Positions 18,853 through 27,990 are shown, counted from the stretch's first letter. The stretch: DNA of 64,000 nucleotides from an uncultured Lachnospiraceae bacterium (GCA_910589635.1 CAJUTD010000001.1:47526-111525); one strand, 5' to 3'. Notes: generated by a model not told the origin, from the letters alone. Made by a program: numbers and translations.

Positions 18853-20543
18853 TTTCCCGGTACCATTCTCCCATTTTTATCAAAATAATATTTCTTGCCC
18901 TGGTAAGTGACATATTTTTTAATCGCCATATGCCCCTTCTTGTCAAAATAATAACGATATTTGCCGACGTTGTACATCTGGCCGGCAACCATCTTGCCGC
19001 TGGCGGTAAAATAATATTTATATTTGCCAATTTTGACAATTTTATTATCGGTGCGGAATCCATCTTTGTCAAAATAATATTTGTTGCCGCCCATCGTCTG
19101 CCAGCCAATCAGCATCTTTCCGGTCTTATCAAAATAACGGTATCTCTTCTTCGTGAACTTCCGCCAGCAATTACGAGCAAATACGCCGGCTTTGCTAAGC
19201 CCATAGTAATTGCCCTTAATCTTTTTGATAGTGCACGAACCCGTTCCCATAAGCCTCAGGCCATTTTCATCGTAATAGTACTTACTGCCTTTTAAGGTCT
19301 GAAATCCAGTAGTCATGACTCCGGTGGAAGTATTGAAATAACGATAACTCTTTCCGAATCCCACCAGCGAATCCCACTTCTTTGTCTTGGCAGAATATCT
19401 TCCCCGCATCATACTGGTGTCAAAATAATATTTTTTGCCGCCAATCTTTTTCACCCCTTTGGCAAGTTTGCCATTCTGGATGTAATATTTGACAGTTGTG
19501 TCATTCTTTAATCCTGTGCCGCCCTGTAAACTTACCCAGCCGGAAAGTTTATTTGACGATGTTTTTGTCCCGCGGTACAAGGTAATACTATTGTTTTTGA
19601 CATTAATTACCAAGTCTTTCTTCTCATTCGCTGTCAGGTAAGTCATTCCATATTCATCGACAGAACTCCATGCACGGTACATAATCCGCCATTTGTACTG
19701 TGTATCTGAAAGCTTCCCGGTATAACCGCTGTTTTGCGCAAACGCATATTGGGGCCTTACCTTTTTGATGAACTCCTCTGTATTTGCCTGGGGCGTTCCA
19801 TGGTGGGACAGCTTCATAATATCGGCTTTCAGTTTGGACGTACCCTTATACTCCTTGAGCAAAAGACCCTCCTGCGTACTCATGCAGTCCCCCGCCGTAA
19901 GATACCGCGTCTTGCCGCAGGTAATCATCGTCACTAATGATAAATCGTTCTGCGACATTTTCTTTGTGACATTTACAGGCCCTATTACCTCGGCAAAAGC
20001 CGTGCCGATTGTAAAAGTCTTACCTTTTTTCAATCGGACAATCTTACCGGTAGTATTACTGTAACTGTTATATGCATCCACAAATTTGTCATATTTTTGT
20101 ACATATTCAGAATCTGTCCTGCCGATTGAGGAATCCGGAAGGTAAAGATTTTTGATTTTAATTCCGGGTATAGCCGCCACTGCATCAAGGCCCGCGGTAA
20201 TATCCGTTGACTTGCCGGCGTAATGGTCAATATGCATATGGCTGAAATAAATGCTCAGCTCTTTGATTTTATGTTTCTTAATAAATGGGATTACATACTT
20301 CTGCGCCTGTTCATAGTAACCCATATCCATCAGAAGGTACTCGCCCCCTGATTCCAATATTACGCTATCCCCGCCTTTACCGGCGTCTTCTTCCGACTCA
20401 GCGCCGCTGGCGCCAGTTTCTGCCCCCAGATAAAGATCATAAATTGTCATCTCCGTCGTTGCCGCCTCTGCCGGCAGCACATTCAGCTGTACAGAAGTAA
20501 GCATTATCACCAACGATAACAGTCCGCATAAAACTTTCTTCAT
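18849..20543 (-). CDS. Secreted metallo-beta-lactamase-fold enzyme with cell-wall-binding repeats (Pce-like)
   Basis: 564 residues: signal peptide ending near PAEAA (28), metallo-beta-lactamase domain about 31-320, and about ten 20-residue repeats to the end. Metal motif HMHIDH (102-107), later TAGDC and LSHHG, give the usual ligands. The repeats (pattern G-W-Q-T..G..K-Y-Y-F-D..G) are of the choline-binding/cell-wall-binding type. The same architecture occurs in the pneumococcal teichoic-acid phosphorylcholine esterase Pce/CbpE. Encoded inside a unit with LicD, phosphonate synthesis and TagF-type genes, it is a candidate extracellular esterase trimming a phosphonate or phospho-substituent from the wall polymer, and its repeats may bind that same substituent. 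The activity is inferred; a nuclease-like or ComEC-like hydrolase is the alternative. Confidence 0.88.
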   Translation of the reverse strand: MKKVLCGLLSLVIMLTSVQLNVLPAEAATTEMTIYDLYLGAETGASGAESEEDAGKGGDSVILESGGEYLLMDMGYYEQAQKYVIPFIKKHKIKELSIYFSHMHIDHYAGKSTDITAGLDAVAAIPGIKIKNLYLPDSSIGRTDSEYVQKYDKFVDAYNSYSNTTGKIVRLKKGKTFTIGTAFAEVIGPVNVTKKMSQNDLSLVTMITCGKTRYLTAGDCMSTQEGLLLKEYKGTSKLKADIMKLSHHGTPQANTEEFIKKVRPQYAFAQNSGYTGKLSDTQYKWRIMYRAWSSVDEYGMTYLTANEKKDLVINVKNNSITLYRGTKTSSNKLSGWVSLQGGTGLKNDTTVKYYIQNGKLAKGVKKIGGKKYYFDTSMMRGRYSAKTKKWDSLVGFGKSYRYFNTSTGVMTTGFQTLKGSKYYYDENGLRLMGTGSCTIKKIKGNYYGLSKAGVFARNCWRKFTKKRYRYFDKTGKMLIGWQTMGGNKYYFDKDGFRTDNKIVKIGKYKYYFTASGKMVAGQMYNVGKYRYYFDKKGHMAIKKYVTYQGKKYYFDKNGRMVPGK

Positions 20544-20579
20544 ATCCCTTCACCTTTCCTTTCAACATTTATCCCTTCT

Positions 20580-21755
20580 TCACATAATTTTGCCCTGCGC
20601 ACCAAGAACCAGTTCAGCCACTTCGCGTATTGCGCCTTCTCCGCCCTTCGCGGCAGTGACATAAGAGGCTTTTTCTTTGACACACTCCATCCCACTGGCT
20701 ACGCTACATCCAAAGCCGACGTGTGTAATTACCTCAAGATCATTGATATCATCGCCTACATACGCTACCTGTTCTAAACCTATCTGATACTTGTCGCACA
20801 ATTCCTTGACAATGCCTAGCTTGTCGGCTGCACCCATTTTTAAAATATCCAGCTGCAGCTTATCTGCTCGCCGCGAAACGAGATCTACATTTTCACTGGT
20901 GATAATCCCGGTGAGAATCCCGCTCTGCCGAAGCAGCTTAAAACCCATGCCATCCCTCGTGTTGAACTTCTTCAATTCATCTCCATGTTCCGAGTAATAC
21001 ATGCCCGCATCTGTCAGACATCCGTCGCAGTCGGTGAGCACCATTTTAATATCCTTTAAAATCTCTTGTCTGCTATCCTCAGAGGCAACGCCGTTTTTCT
21101 TCATCAGACCCTCGATAATAACCCAATCGCTTGGTTCATCAATCTCAAAGAAAGAATCTTCACACATTTCTACAGCCTTAATATTGCCGGATACCCTGTT
21201 TCTGCTCTTTAAGAGGCCTTCCCTCGTTGTTATATAAAATGCCCCATTTTCTGTCAAACATCCATCAAAATCCTGCCTTCTTGGCCTTGCATACACGTCA
21301 TAGTTGATGGGCACGGCATTGCCAGCCTCATCATATTCCCAATAAAAACGCTTCTGCGGTACTACAGAGAGAACGCTGTCCGTCCCCTCCCGGGCAAAAA
21401 TTTCAAATCCACGCTCCAGATCGCCGCTCGTGAGCAGCGGGGAAGTTGCCTGAATCAGCACGATATTGTCAAACTCATACTGTTCTGCAAACTCCAACAT
21501 TGCAAACTCAGTAGACGCCGTGTCAGACGCAGACTCAGCGCTTCTTCCAATCACCTGGGCCTTTTCAAACCCCAATTGTTCCACAGTCTCCTTAATCTTA
21601 TCACTGTCCGTTGCAATATAAACCTTATCAATGTGGCTGCACAGGCATGCCGCCTTCACCACCCAATACACCAGAGGCTTTCCGCAGATGGGTTTGATGT
21701 TTTTAAGCGGAATAGATTTGCTTCCGCCCCTAACCGGTATAAACGCTACATTCAT
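20580..21755 (-). CDS. neuA: CMP-nonulosonate cytidylyltransferase fused to KDO8P-phosphatase-like HAD domain
   Basis: 391 residues from the ATG at 21755, preceded by AGAAAGGA; a frame-compatible ATG 63 bases earlier falls in the hairpin region and gives a non-conserved leader. Residues 1-225 are NeuA-type: FIPVRGGSKSIPLKNI, ATSPLL, and the later TENGAFYI. Residues about 240-391 are a C0-type HAD phosphatase: LTDCDGCLTD, GDDINDLEVI and an alanine/glycine-rich end. In Bacteroides KDN synthesis, a KDO8P-phosphatase-like HAD removes the 9-phosphate and a separate transferase makes CMP-KDN; here both are joined. Together with the adjacent synthase and ManA, the likely product is CMP-KDN (inference). 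The same fold pair also occurs in CMP-Neu5Ac loci. Confidence 0.92.
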   Translation of the reverse strand: MNVAFIPVRGGSKSIPLKNIKPICGKPLVYWVVKAACLCSHIDKVYIATDSDKIKETVEQLGFEKAQVIGRSAESASDTASTEFAMLEFAEQYEFDNIVLIQATSPLLTSGDLERGFEIFAREGTDSVLSVVPQKRFYWEYDEAGNAVPINYDVYARPRRQDFDGCLTENGAFYITTREGLLKSRNRVSGNIKAVEMCEDSFFEIDEPSDWVIIEGLMKKNGVASEDSRQEILKDIKMVLTDCDGCLTDAGMYYSEHGDELKKFNTRDGMGFKLLRQSGILTGIITSENVDLVSRRADKLQLDILKMGAADKLGIVKELCDKYQIGLEQVAYVGDDINDLEVITHVGFGCSVASGMECVKEKASYVTAAKGGEGAIREVAELVLGAQGKIM

Positions 21756-21780
21756 GATCTCAAAATCCTTTCTCTTCCCA

Positions 21781-21837
21781 GTACAACGAAAATTAAGTAA
21801 TTGGCTTTTGGGGGCCAAAACTTAATTTTCGTTGTAC
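21781..21837. repeat. Perfect 17-bp inverted repeat between neuB and neuA
   Basis: Left arm GTACAACGAAAATTAAG at 21781-21797 and right arm CTTAATTTTCGTTGTAC at 21821-21837 are exact reverse complements. The 23-base spacer holds a further small inverted repeat TTGGC/GCCAA. It lies in the 99-base gap between the synthase stop and the cytidylyltransferase start, just upstream of that gene's ribosome site. No run of T follows in the transcribed direction, so it is not a standard terminator. It may be an RNA stability or attenuation element, or a small palindromic repeat family member. Confidence 0.85.
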
Positions 21838-21854
21838 CAGCATAGGCTGTTTGC

Positions 21855-22727
21855 TTATTTCTTGCGGTATTTTAATTTATCTCTCTGTACCTGCTCAATC
21901 GGCAGAATTTCCTGCTCTTTGTAAGTCAAAGCTTTCTGAACGGCCTTTAAGTTCCGCACAAGCTTACGGATGCCGTCCGGCTCTAAGGATGCCGCATGGT
22001 CTGTGCCCTTCCAGGTACGGTCAAGCGTATAATGGCGTTCAATCACTTGCGCGCCAAGTGTGTAAGCTGCCACATCCACAGCAATTCCCAGATGATGGCC
22101 GGAGAAACCAATCTTTTTCACGCGCTGGGCATAGCTCTGTTGCATACGCTTAATCTCCAGCAGGCAAACATCCTCAAAGGGAACTGGATAACCGGACGTG
22201 CAATTGAAAATCACAAGGTCCTGGTTCCTGCCGTTTTTCTCAAAAAGCTGAATAATCTCCTCTTCCTCCTCATGGGTTGTCATGCCGAAGGACAGCTGAA
22301 TCTCGCCCTTGTAATTATCACAGAGCCATTGCAGCATATCAAAATGATTGTTGCAAGCCGAAGGAATCTTGATAAATTCCGGATTTAATCCTGCAATCTC
22401 TTTGGCGGACGTCATATCCCATACAGACGTGGAATAAGTAATGCCTGCCTCTTCACACCACTCTTTGAGCTGTGCATGCTGGTCTACCGTAAACTCTAAG
22501 AATTCACGGTGCGCACCGTAAGTGTCGCCGTATGAATTTGCCGGATTGGGGTGCGGCGCATTATACTGCTCTTCGGTCAACAATTCCCTGGGGCAACGTT
22601 TTTGAAACTTAATTGCGTCTGCATGGCAGAACATTGCCGCTACATTAATTAATTCCTTTGCTATCTCCATCTCGCCTTTGTGGTTGCATCCTGCTTCTGC
22701 AATTACATATGGTTGGTTATCTTTCAT
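21855..22727 (-). CDS. neuB: Nonulosonic acid (KDN-9-P/Neu5Ac-type) synthase lacking the SAF domain
   Basis: 290-residue NeuB-family TIM-barrel synthase that condenses PEP with a six-carbon aldose. Marks: VIAEAGCNHKGE at the N-terminus, AIKFQKR, IKIPSACNN, NCTSGYP and GFSGHHLG. Classical NeuB proteins are about 345 residues, ending in an SAF (antifreeze-like) domain; this one stops after the barrel. There is no trace of that domain downstream, where only a 127-base stretch with a hairpin precedes neuA. Short synthases of this sort include KDN-9-phosphate synthases using mannose-6-P. With ManA and the HAD-fused cytidylyltransferase nearby and no NeuC epimerase, KDN is more likely than Neu5Ac. 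RBS AAGGAGAAGAAG precedes the ATG. Confidence 0.92.
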   Translation of the reverse strand: MKDNQPYVIAEAGCNHKGEMEIAKELINVAAMFCHADAIKFQKRCPRELLTEEQYNAPHPNPANSYGDTYGAHREFLEFTVDQHAQLKEWCEEAGITYSTSVWDMTSAKEIAGLNPEFIKIPSACNNHFDMLQWLCDNYKGEIQLSFGMTTHEEEEEIIQLFEKNGRNQDLVIFNCTSGYPVPFEDVCLLEIKRMQQSYAQRVKKIGFSGHHLGIAVDVAAYTLGAQVIERHYTLDRTWKGTDHAASLEPDGIRKLVRNLKAVQKALTYKEQEILPIEQVQRDKLKYRKK

Positions 22728-22756
22728 CTTCTTCTCCTTTTCCTGTTTGCATTTGT

Positions 22757-25700
22757 CTACTTGCTTTTATTTCCTGCTACTTCGTCTAAATCTGCACGCT
22801 CAAATACTTCAAGCATGCCGCCCCGGGTAGCATTATATACATGGTAACCGTGCTTTTTCGCATATTTCTCCAATTGCTCATAAGCGTAAAGCGCACGTCC
22901 CTCAAAGCGGATTTGCGCATCATGCACGCCGATGTCCTCGCCTTTAAACATATTGCGCATCTTCATGTGCTCTAACTTTGTCATTTCCTTATCACGGTAA
23001 CTGTTCATGAAATGGTCATTCTTGCCCCTGCCAATCGTGAAATCCACACCCAAAAGATAAATTTCGGAAAATCCCATATACATGGCAAGTTCCACCATGA
23101 AAGTCATAACCGTGGCAATGGACGGCACATAGTACTCTGTCATATCTCCATGCACATAAAATTTCTCCTTGCGCAGATTGCTGACATAAATTAAATTGTC
23201 TCCCTTGAATTTCATCAAATCATAGGCAGTCCTTGACACCCATAGCGTACACTCCGGGTTTGCCTGAAGCTGTTCCGCCGCAGCCTGGGCCACCACGCGG
23301 TCTGACGCGCAAAGGAAGGTTGGCCGCCAGTCTGTGCGCTCAAACACCTTATAAATCATGTTGCAGCCAAAACAAATCTCATCTTTGAGCATATTCAAAT
23401 CGGCAAGCCTAAGGCTTGGCCCATTGCCAATCAGGAAACAACGCTGCCCCTGATACTTATTACGGAAGGATTCAATTCTCCTTGTATTGTCATCCTTGAT
23501 AAACGGCAGTTTCTGGAAGAATCCCCGCAGCACAAGTTTCGTATTCCTGCCAAAAATCTTATATTTCACAATCCGCTTCTGTTTCCTGGTCTCAGGCGGG
23601 TTGACCTCCACGATCTGATGCGATGTCCGGTAAGCGCAGTCCGCGCCGTCAAGACAGTTGCACGCCTCATTGAACTTCTGATACTTCTCATCATATACAA
23701 AATGCGCTATCTGGTCTTTGATCGCCTGCACCATCTCTTCCTGCGTCTCTACAATCGGTCCGGGAAGAAAATCTAAGTCAAAGTTAAGCCCATTGGCGCC
23801 GCCCACATATTCCTCCATATCGTACATGAAAAACACAATTGGGCGACACAAATTTGCAAAGTCGAACACCGTACCGGAATAATCGGACACCAGAGCGTCG
23901 CTAATAATATAAAGCTCGTTTACATCCTGCACCATAGAAACATCGTACACAAATCCCGGATGCTTGTCAAAACGCATGGACCCGCGTTCCAGATGATGCA
24001 GACGGCACAGGAATACATAATCATCCCCCAGCTGTTCATGAAGCTTGTCCAAATCCAGCGTCGGCACATGCTCAAAGCTCTTGCCCCCGATCCAACGGTA
24101 CGGACGCCAGGTAGGCGCATAGAGGATAACCTTCTTATCAAGCGGAATTCCCAGATTTATCTTTATCCGCAAAACGTCTTCCTGCGTATAACGGAACAGA
24201 TAATCATTGCGGGGATATCCTGTCTCGAGCATCGCCGTCTCCCGCTTTTTCGGGCTCAGATTATAGGCGTCAGCCATAATCGGCGTGAACACCGGGGAAG
24301 GCGACGTCAGGATGGAAAGGCGCTTGCCGGAACCTGTGTAATCCTTAATCAGCTGCCGCTTATTGCGCTTGCCCTCCGATTCCCCCTGGAAGGAACAGCC
24401 AATCCGCTTCAAGGGCTTTCCATGCCAGGTGTATACCATCTTCTGCTCTTTGTTCGGCTTGATGTATTTCGGCATACCGGTATTGGTAAATATATATTTT
24501 GCGCGGGCACAGAACTTAATGTAACGTTTAGAGCCGCGCTTTACAATCACCGTACGCGGATTCTGTTTGAGGTAATTAAATTTTTTGACATTGTTGAATG
24601 CCCAGATAAATTTATAATCAAAGTAATCTGGGTCTTGCAGCATGGACTCATAAATGGCCCTTGTATTACAGCCGTAATTATTCGTCCCGCCATAAGACTC
24701 AAAAACAACCCACTTTGTCTGTACCGGATATAAAAACTGATACAGGATATACCGCATTTTCTTGCGCAGATTATTTAATTCGCGGAAGAACTTTGCCTGT
24801 TTAAGCACGCGGAAGATACGCTTCTTGAGCGGTAGATTCTTAATCTTTTCTAAACGCTCCTCCTCCGCCGCTTCTTCTATCCTCTGCTGTTCTTCTTCAT
24901 TTTCCGGCTCAATGAACTTCCATTGCGGTTTTAATTTGCGGTTGCTATAAGACAAAATCTGCACGACCGCCTCCTGTAAATCCTCCATGGTAACCAGAAA
25001 ATCCTGCGGAACCGCCAGTTCCCGAATCTTGCGCATGATCTGTTCCCGGTAGGAAGCATAAGATTTATTGCCGAAATAAATCTTGCGGTTTGCCAAATCC
25101 TGAGACCATTTTTCTAAGGCGCTGCCAAACTCTTCCGTTCTTAGAATCCGGGTATGAAGTTCCAAAGTATATATCCTCTTGTACATGCTGCTTCCCTCTT
25201 GGGGCGCATCCGAGACATGGGCATACAACCGCTGAATGAGATAGGGAACCGCCACAGCCGCCACGTCCTGCGCCGGCACACCGATGGCCTGCCCAACCGT
25301 CTCCGGCATCTGTTCCAATCCGCTTCCATAAAATCTGCTAAAATACCCTAATGAATAATTTTCATACAATGCCGCCTGCAAACCTTCGCCATTGCCGTCA
25401 AAAAATTTTGAGCGGTTTTTGGCAAGCTCACTAAAGGCCCTGCGGGCCATGGCCTGCTCTTTCTCCGTCAAATCTTCACGCAAAAGCGCGCACAACGCTC
25501 GGTACATCAGAAGGAATATCTTTGCCTTGTCCTCCTCTTCTATGAAACCTGCACGCACAATATTGCTGTCTAAAATCCAATATTCCGCCGTACAAAATGA
25601 CCAGTCGCCATATTCTGCGGGCATAGCCGCAAACAAAATATCCGCTTGTCCTTTCCGGTTTTCGCACGCCTGCTCCCTTGCATCCTGCGCCAGTTTCAGC

Positions 25701-26644
25701 GTCTTGTTACCGCCAACCGCCAGCAGCAAATCAATCTGCTCCTGCTGCAAATCCTGCACGAGTTCCGGCACTGACGGTTCGTGTTCTTTGGTATGAGAAA
25801 CAGGATGCTCTTTATAAACAACACCCTGATTACGCAACAATTCTTTCAGAGGCATTTTGTCCGCCAATTCATCGCACACCAGCAGTACTTTCTCGGCATG
25901 GCTCTGTTCTATCATCTGCTTGATATATACAGCATAGCCCTGGCCGGAAATAACTTTCCTGCTAAGATAATCTTCCTTCGCCATACGTCTGGCAAACTCC
26001 GCGTCCACCTGCCCATCCTTGGTCTGGCTGATGCCCTGTTCCTCGTCAAACCACAAAATACCTTTGATATCCTTGGCAAGAGAATTAATAAATGTACAAA
26101 GAAACTCCCGGTTCGATTGGCAGTTCCAAGCCGGTGCAGCAGAAATGGGGTCTTCCTCCGGCTGGTCTGGATTAATCTTCATCATAGGAAATACGCCACA
26201 GGTATCTATACCCTCCAAATCTGTGCCGAGTTCCACAATCCAATCCATATCTATCCTTGCCGCCAGCTCCTGGCTTGCCGCCTGTCTAGGAAACGAGGCA
26301 ACCACGTATTTGGAAGACGCTGTCAGAAAGTTCTTGAAATCCTCACGCGCATAAAAAAGGTTATACGCCAAAAACAGATATGTCTCCTCTTTATCCGCGA
26401 CCATATCTTCCTTAATCTCTGCCCCTATATATTCAAATGATATTCTGCGAAAATCCTTACGCCCCCCTGCGAAATCCTGACAGTAGCGATACAACGCTTC
26501 ATTGCCGGCTATCTTGATCTCAGATATCCCCGCCTCCTGAAGTATCCTGAGCTGACGCTCGATAAGCCCTTCGCCGCCCGGTAAATATATATCATATAAT
26601 CCTTCTTCCGCTGAACGATTAAAATCGTATAGAAAGGTGTACAC
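22757..26644 (-). CDS. 1295-residue four-part protein: decayed nucleotidyltransferase and Fe-ADH domains, TagF-type domain, DUF115 domain
   Basis: GTG start at 26644, with GGAGGA 6 bases ahead. Part 1 (1-160) lines up by eye with the PntC-like protein at 30008-30736 (LIERQLRILQEAGISEIKI against ILDWQIKMLIKAGITDVVI) but lacks its N-terminal nucleotide loop. Part 2 (about 226-510) lines up with the Fe-ADH at 27991-29118 (VISGQG, LLAVGGNKTLKLA, ADILFAAMP) but has lost the metal ligands and GGGS. Part 3 (about 625-1030) is Glyphos_transf: TWHGKPLKRIG, LCRLHHLERG, VSDYSGTVFDFANL. Part 4 (about 1065-1290) is DUF115/MptE-like with CFLIGNGPSL. Predicted polymer transferase with two pseudo-enzyme domains, perhaps a scaffold binding CMP-phosphonate. 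It has its own promoter just upstream. Confidence 0.9.
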   Translation of the reverse strand: MYTFLYDFNRSAEEGLYDIYLPGGEGLIERQLRILQEAGISEIKIAGNEALYRYCQDFAGGRKDFRRISFEYIGAEIKEDMVADKEETYLFLAYNLFYAREDFKNFLTASSKYVVASFPRQAASQELAARIDMDWIVELGTDLEGIDTCGVFPMMKINPDQPEEDPISAAPAWNCQSNREFLCTFINSLAKDIKGILWFDEEQGISQTKDGQVDAEFARRMAKEDYLSRKVISGQGYAVYIKQMIEQSHAEKVLLVCDELADKMPLKELLRNQGVVYKEHPVSHTKEHEPSVPELVQDLQQEQIDLLLAVGGNKTLKLAQDAREQACENRKGQADILFAAMPAEYGDWSFCTAEYWILDSNIVRAGFIEEEDKAKIFLLMYRALCALLREDLTEKEQAMARRAFSELAKNRSKFFDGNGEGLQAALYENYSLGYFSRFYGSGLEQMPETVGQAIGVPAQDVAAVAVPYLIQRLYAHVSDAPQEGSSMYKRIYTLELHTRILRTEEFGSALEKWSQDLANRKIYFGNKSYASYREQIMRKIRELAVPQDFLVTMEDLQEAVVQILSYSNRKLKPQWKFIEPENEEEQQRIEEAAEEERLEKIKNLPLKKRIFRVLKQAKFFRELNNLRKKMRYILYQFLYPVQTKWVVFESYGGTNNYGCNTRAIYESMLQDPDYFDYKFIWAFNNVKKFNYLKQNPRTVIVKRGSKRYIKFCARAKYIFTNTGMPKYIKPNKEQKMVYTWHGKPLKRIGCSFQGESEGKRNKRQLIKDYTGSGKRLSILTSPSPVFTPIMADAYNLSPKKRETAMLETGYPRNDYLFRYTQEDVLRIKINLGIPLDKKVILYAPTWRPYRWIGGKSFEHVPTLDLDKLHEQLGDDYVFLCRLHHLERGSMRFDKHPGFVYDVSMVQDVNELYIISDALVSDYSGTVFDFANLCRPIVFFMYDMEEYVGGANGLNFDLDFLPGPIVETQEEMVQAIKDQIAHFVYDEKYQKFNEACNCLDGADCAYRTSHQIVEVNPPETRKQKRIVKYKIFGRNTKLVLRGFFQKLPFIKDDNTRRIESFRNKYQGQRCFLIGNGPSLRLADLNMLKDEICFGCNMIYKVFERTDWRPTFLCASDRVVAQAAAEQLQANPECTLWVSRTAYDLMKFKGDNLIYVSNLRKEKFYVHGDMTEYYVPSIATVMTFMVELAMYMGFSEIYLLGVDFTIGRGKNDHFMNSYRDKEMTKLEHMKMRNMFKGEDIGVHDAQIRFEGRALYAYEQLEKYAKKHGYHVYNATRGGMLEVFERADLDEVAGNKSK

Positions 26645-26687
26645 AGTGTTCCTCCTTTGTTCTCATTGCCAAAAATTGCTTCTTATC

Positions 26688-26715
26688 ATTATACCATGAA
26701 TTGCATCAAATTCAA
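26688..26715 (-). promoter_or_regulatory. Extended -10 promoter for the 1295-residue gene and downstream unit
   Basis: On the minus strand: TTGAAT (-35, 26710-26715), 16-base spacer, TATAAT (-10, 26688-26693), with TGG directly before the -10, giving an extended -10. It begins right after the TagF-like gene's stop and leaves a leader of roughly 35 bases to the GTG start at 26644. A sigma-A-type internal promoter. Confidence 0.75.
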
Positions 26716-26719
26716 CTTT

Positions 26720-27931
26720 TTATTTATCCTCTTGCTGTATTACTGCTGCAAGTAACTTGCCGGACGAATCCGGGCCCTCCAGGCAGTTGAATGTCTCATT
26801 AAATTCCCGATATTTCTCATTATAGAAAAAGCCGGACAGTTCTTCGCGTACGGCAAGCGCCAGCTCTTGCTGGTTATCCACTATCCTGCCCGGAAGCGAC
26901 TCTAAGGGAAAATTAAGTCCGTTTGCATGTTCTATATACTGTTCCCTGTCATACATATATAATACCATCGGACGTTTCAAATTGGCATAATCAAAAATTG
27001 TCCCGGAATAGTCCGATATCATCAAATCACTAATGATATACAAATCATTGACCTCGGGGTAATCTGTCACATCATACAAAAACCCTGGATATTCATCGTA
27101 ACAGACGCTTCCTCTCTCCATATGGTGCAGACGGCAGAGCAGCACACAATCCGCTCCCAGTTTTCTCTGCATCATATCATAGTCAAGGCCGCCTGTATGC
27201 TGAAAATGATTCCCCCCCAGCCAGTGGTAGGGACGCCAGGTCGGCGCATAGAGGATAACCTTCTTCCCTTCGGGGATAGACAGCTTCGCTTTCACGCGCG
27301 CAACATCCTCTTTCGTATAACGGAACAGGAAATCATTCCGGGGATAACCGCACAGAAGCAATGCACGCTCCCGTTTCTTATCACTAAGGGAATAGGCCTG
27401 GCTCATGACGTCTGAAAATATAGGCGCGGGAGATAAAAGGATATCCAACCGCCTGCCGGAACTTCTATAATCCATTTCTATCTTAGCCTTGGAGCGTTTG
27501 CCGTCGCCGGCGCCCTTGATCCCGCAGCCAATGCATTTGAGCGGCTTTCCATGCCACAGATACACCAGCTTCTGACGTCTTCCCGGCCAGATATAGCTGG
27601 GCAATCCGGTGTTGGTAAACAAATAGGAAGCCCTTGCACATAATTTCAAGTATTTGTAACTGCCTTTTTTTACCACGCTTGTACGGGGATTCTCATGCAA
27701 AAAAGAAAATTTCTCTGGTTTTTGCACCGACCATACGAAACGGTACTCCTGATATTCCGGCGCTTCCAGCATCCGTTCATATAAGGCTTTGGGATTACAG
27801 CTATAGCTGTTATCTTCCCCATTGTAGGACTCAAACAGCGCTAATTTTCTATCCTGCTTAAGAAACGTGCGAAAGACAACATATGCTATTCTCTTTTCCA
27901 CACGATTGCGGAGCTTTGTGATGATTGACAT
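26720..27931 (-). CDS. CDP-glycerol glycerophosphotransferase family protein (TagF/TagB)
   Basis: 403-residue stand-alone Glyphos_transf protein, closely similar to part 3 of the 1295-residue protein downstream. Complete active-site marks: LWHGKPLKCIGCG, CRLHHMERG, ISDYSGTIFDYANLKRP. A hydrophobic/basic N-terminus (KLRNRVEKRIAYVVF) suits membrane-surface attachment. The family moves a polyol-phosphate (classically glycerol-phosphate from CDP-glycerol) onto a lipid-linked glycan. No tarD/tarI-type CDP-polyol gene is visible, so the donor is either made elsewhere or is the CMP-phosphonate produced by this unit (inference). RBS GAAGAGGAAATGAT precedes the ATG. Confidence 0.92.
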   Translation of the reverse strand: MSIITKLRNRVEKRIAYVVFRTFLKQDRKLALFESYNGEDNSYSCNPKALYERMLEAPEYQEYRFVWSVQKPEKFSFLHENPRTSVVKKGSYKYLKLCARASYLFTNTGLPSYIWPGRRQKLVYLWHGKPLKCIGCGIKGAGDGKRSKAKIEMDYRSSGRRLDILLSPAPIFSDVMSQAYSLSDKKRERALLLCGYPRNDFLFRYTKEDVARVKAKLSIPEGKKVILYAPTWRPYHWLGGNHFQHTGGLDYDMMQRKLGADCVLLCRLHHMERGSVCYDEYPGFLYDVTDYPEVNDLYIISDLMISDYSGTIFDYANLKRPMVLYMYDREQYIEHANGLNFPLESLPGRIVDNQQELALAVREELSGFFYNEKYREFNETFNCLEGPDSSGKLLAAVIQQEDK

Positions 27932-27990
27932 ATCATTTCCTCTTCTCAGAAAAGCCGCCGTTTTCTCTTAGCGGCAGTTCCCGAAATTCC

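Noticed and set aside
21756..21854. NeuB shortened by a frameshift with the SAF domain lost downstream
   Set aside because: The gap after the barrel is only about 100 bases, contains a palindrome and the neuA ribosome site, and no frame in it resembles an SAF domain.
22942..24733. Plus-strand open frames opposite the 1295-residue gene (up to 257 codons)
   Set aside because: No domain or ribosome site; explained by the GC pattern of the opposite coding strand.
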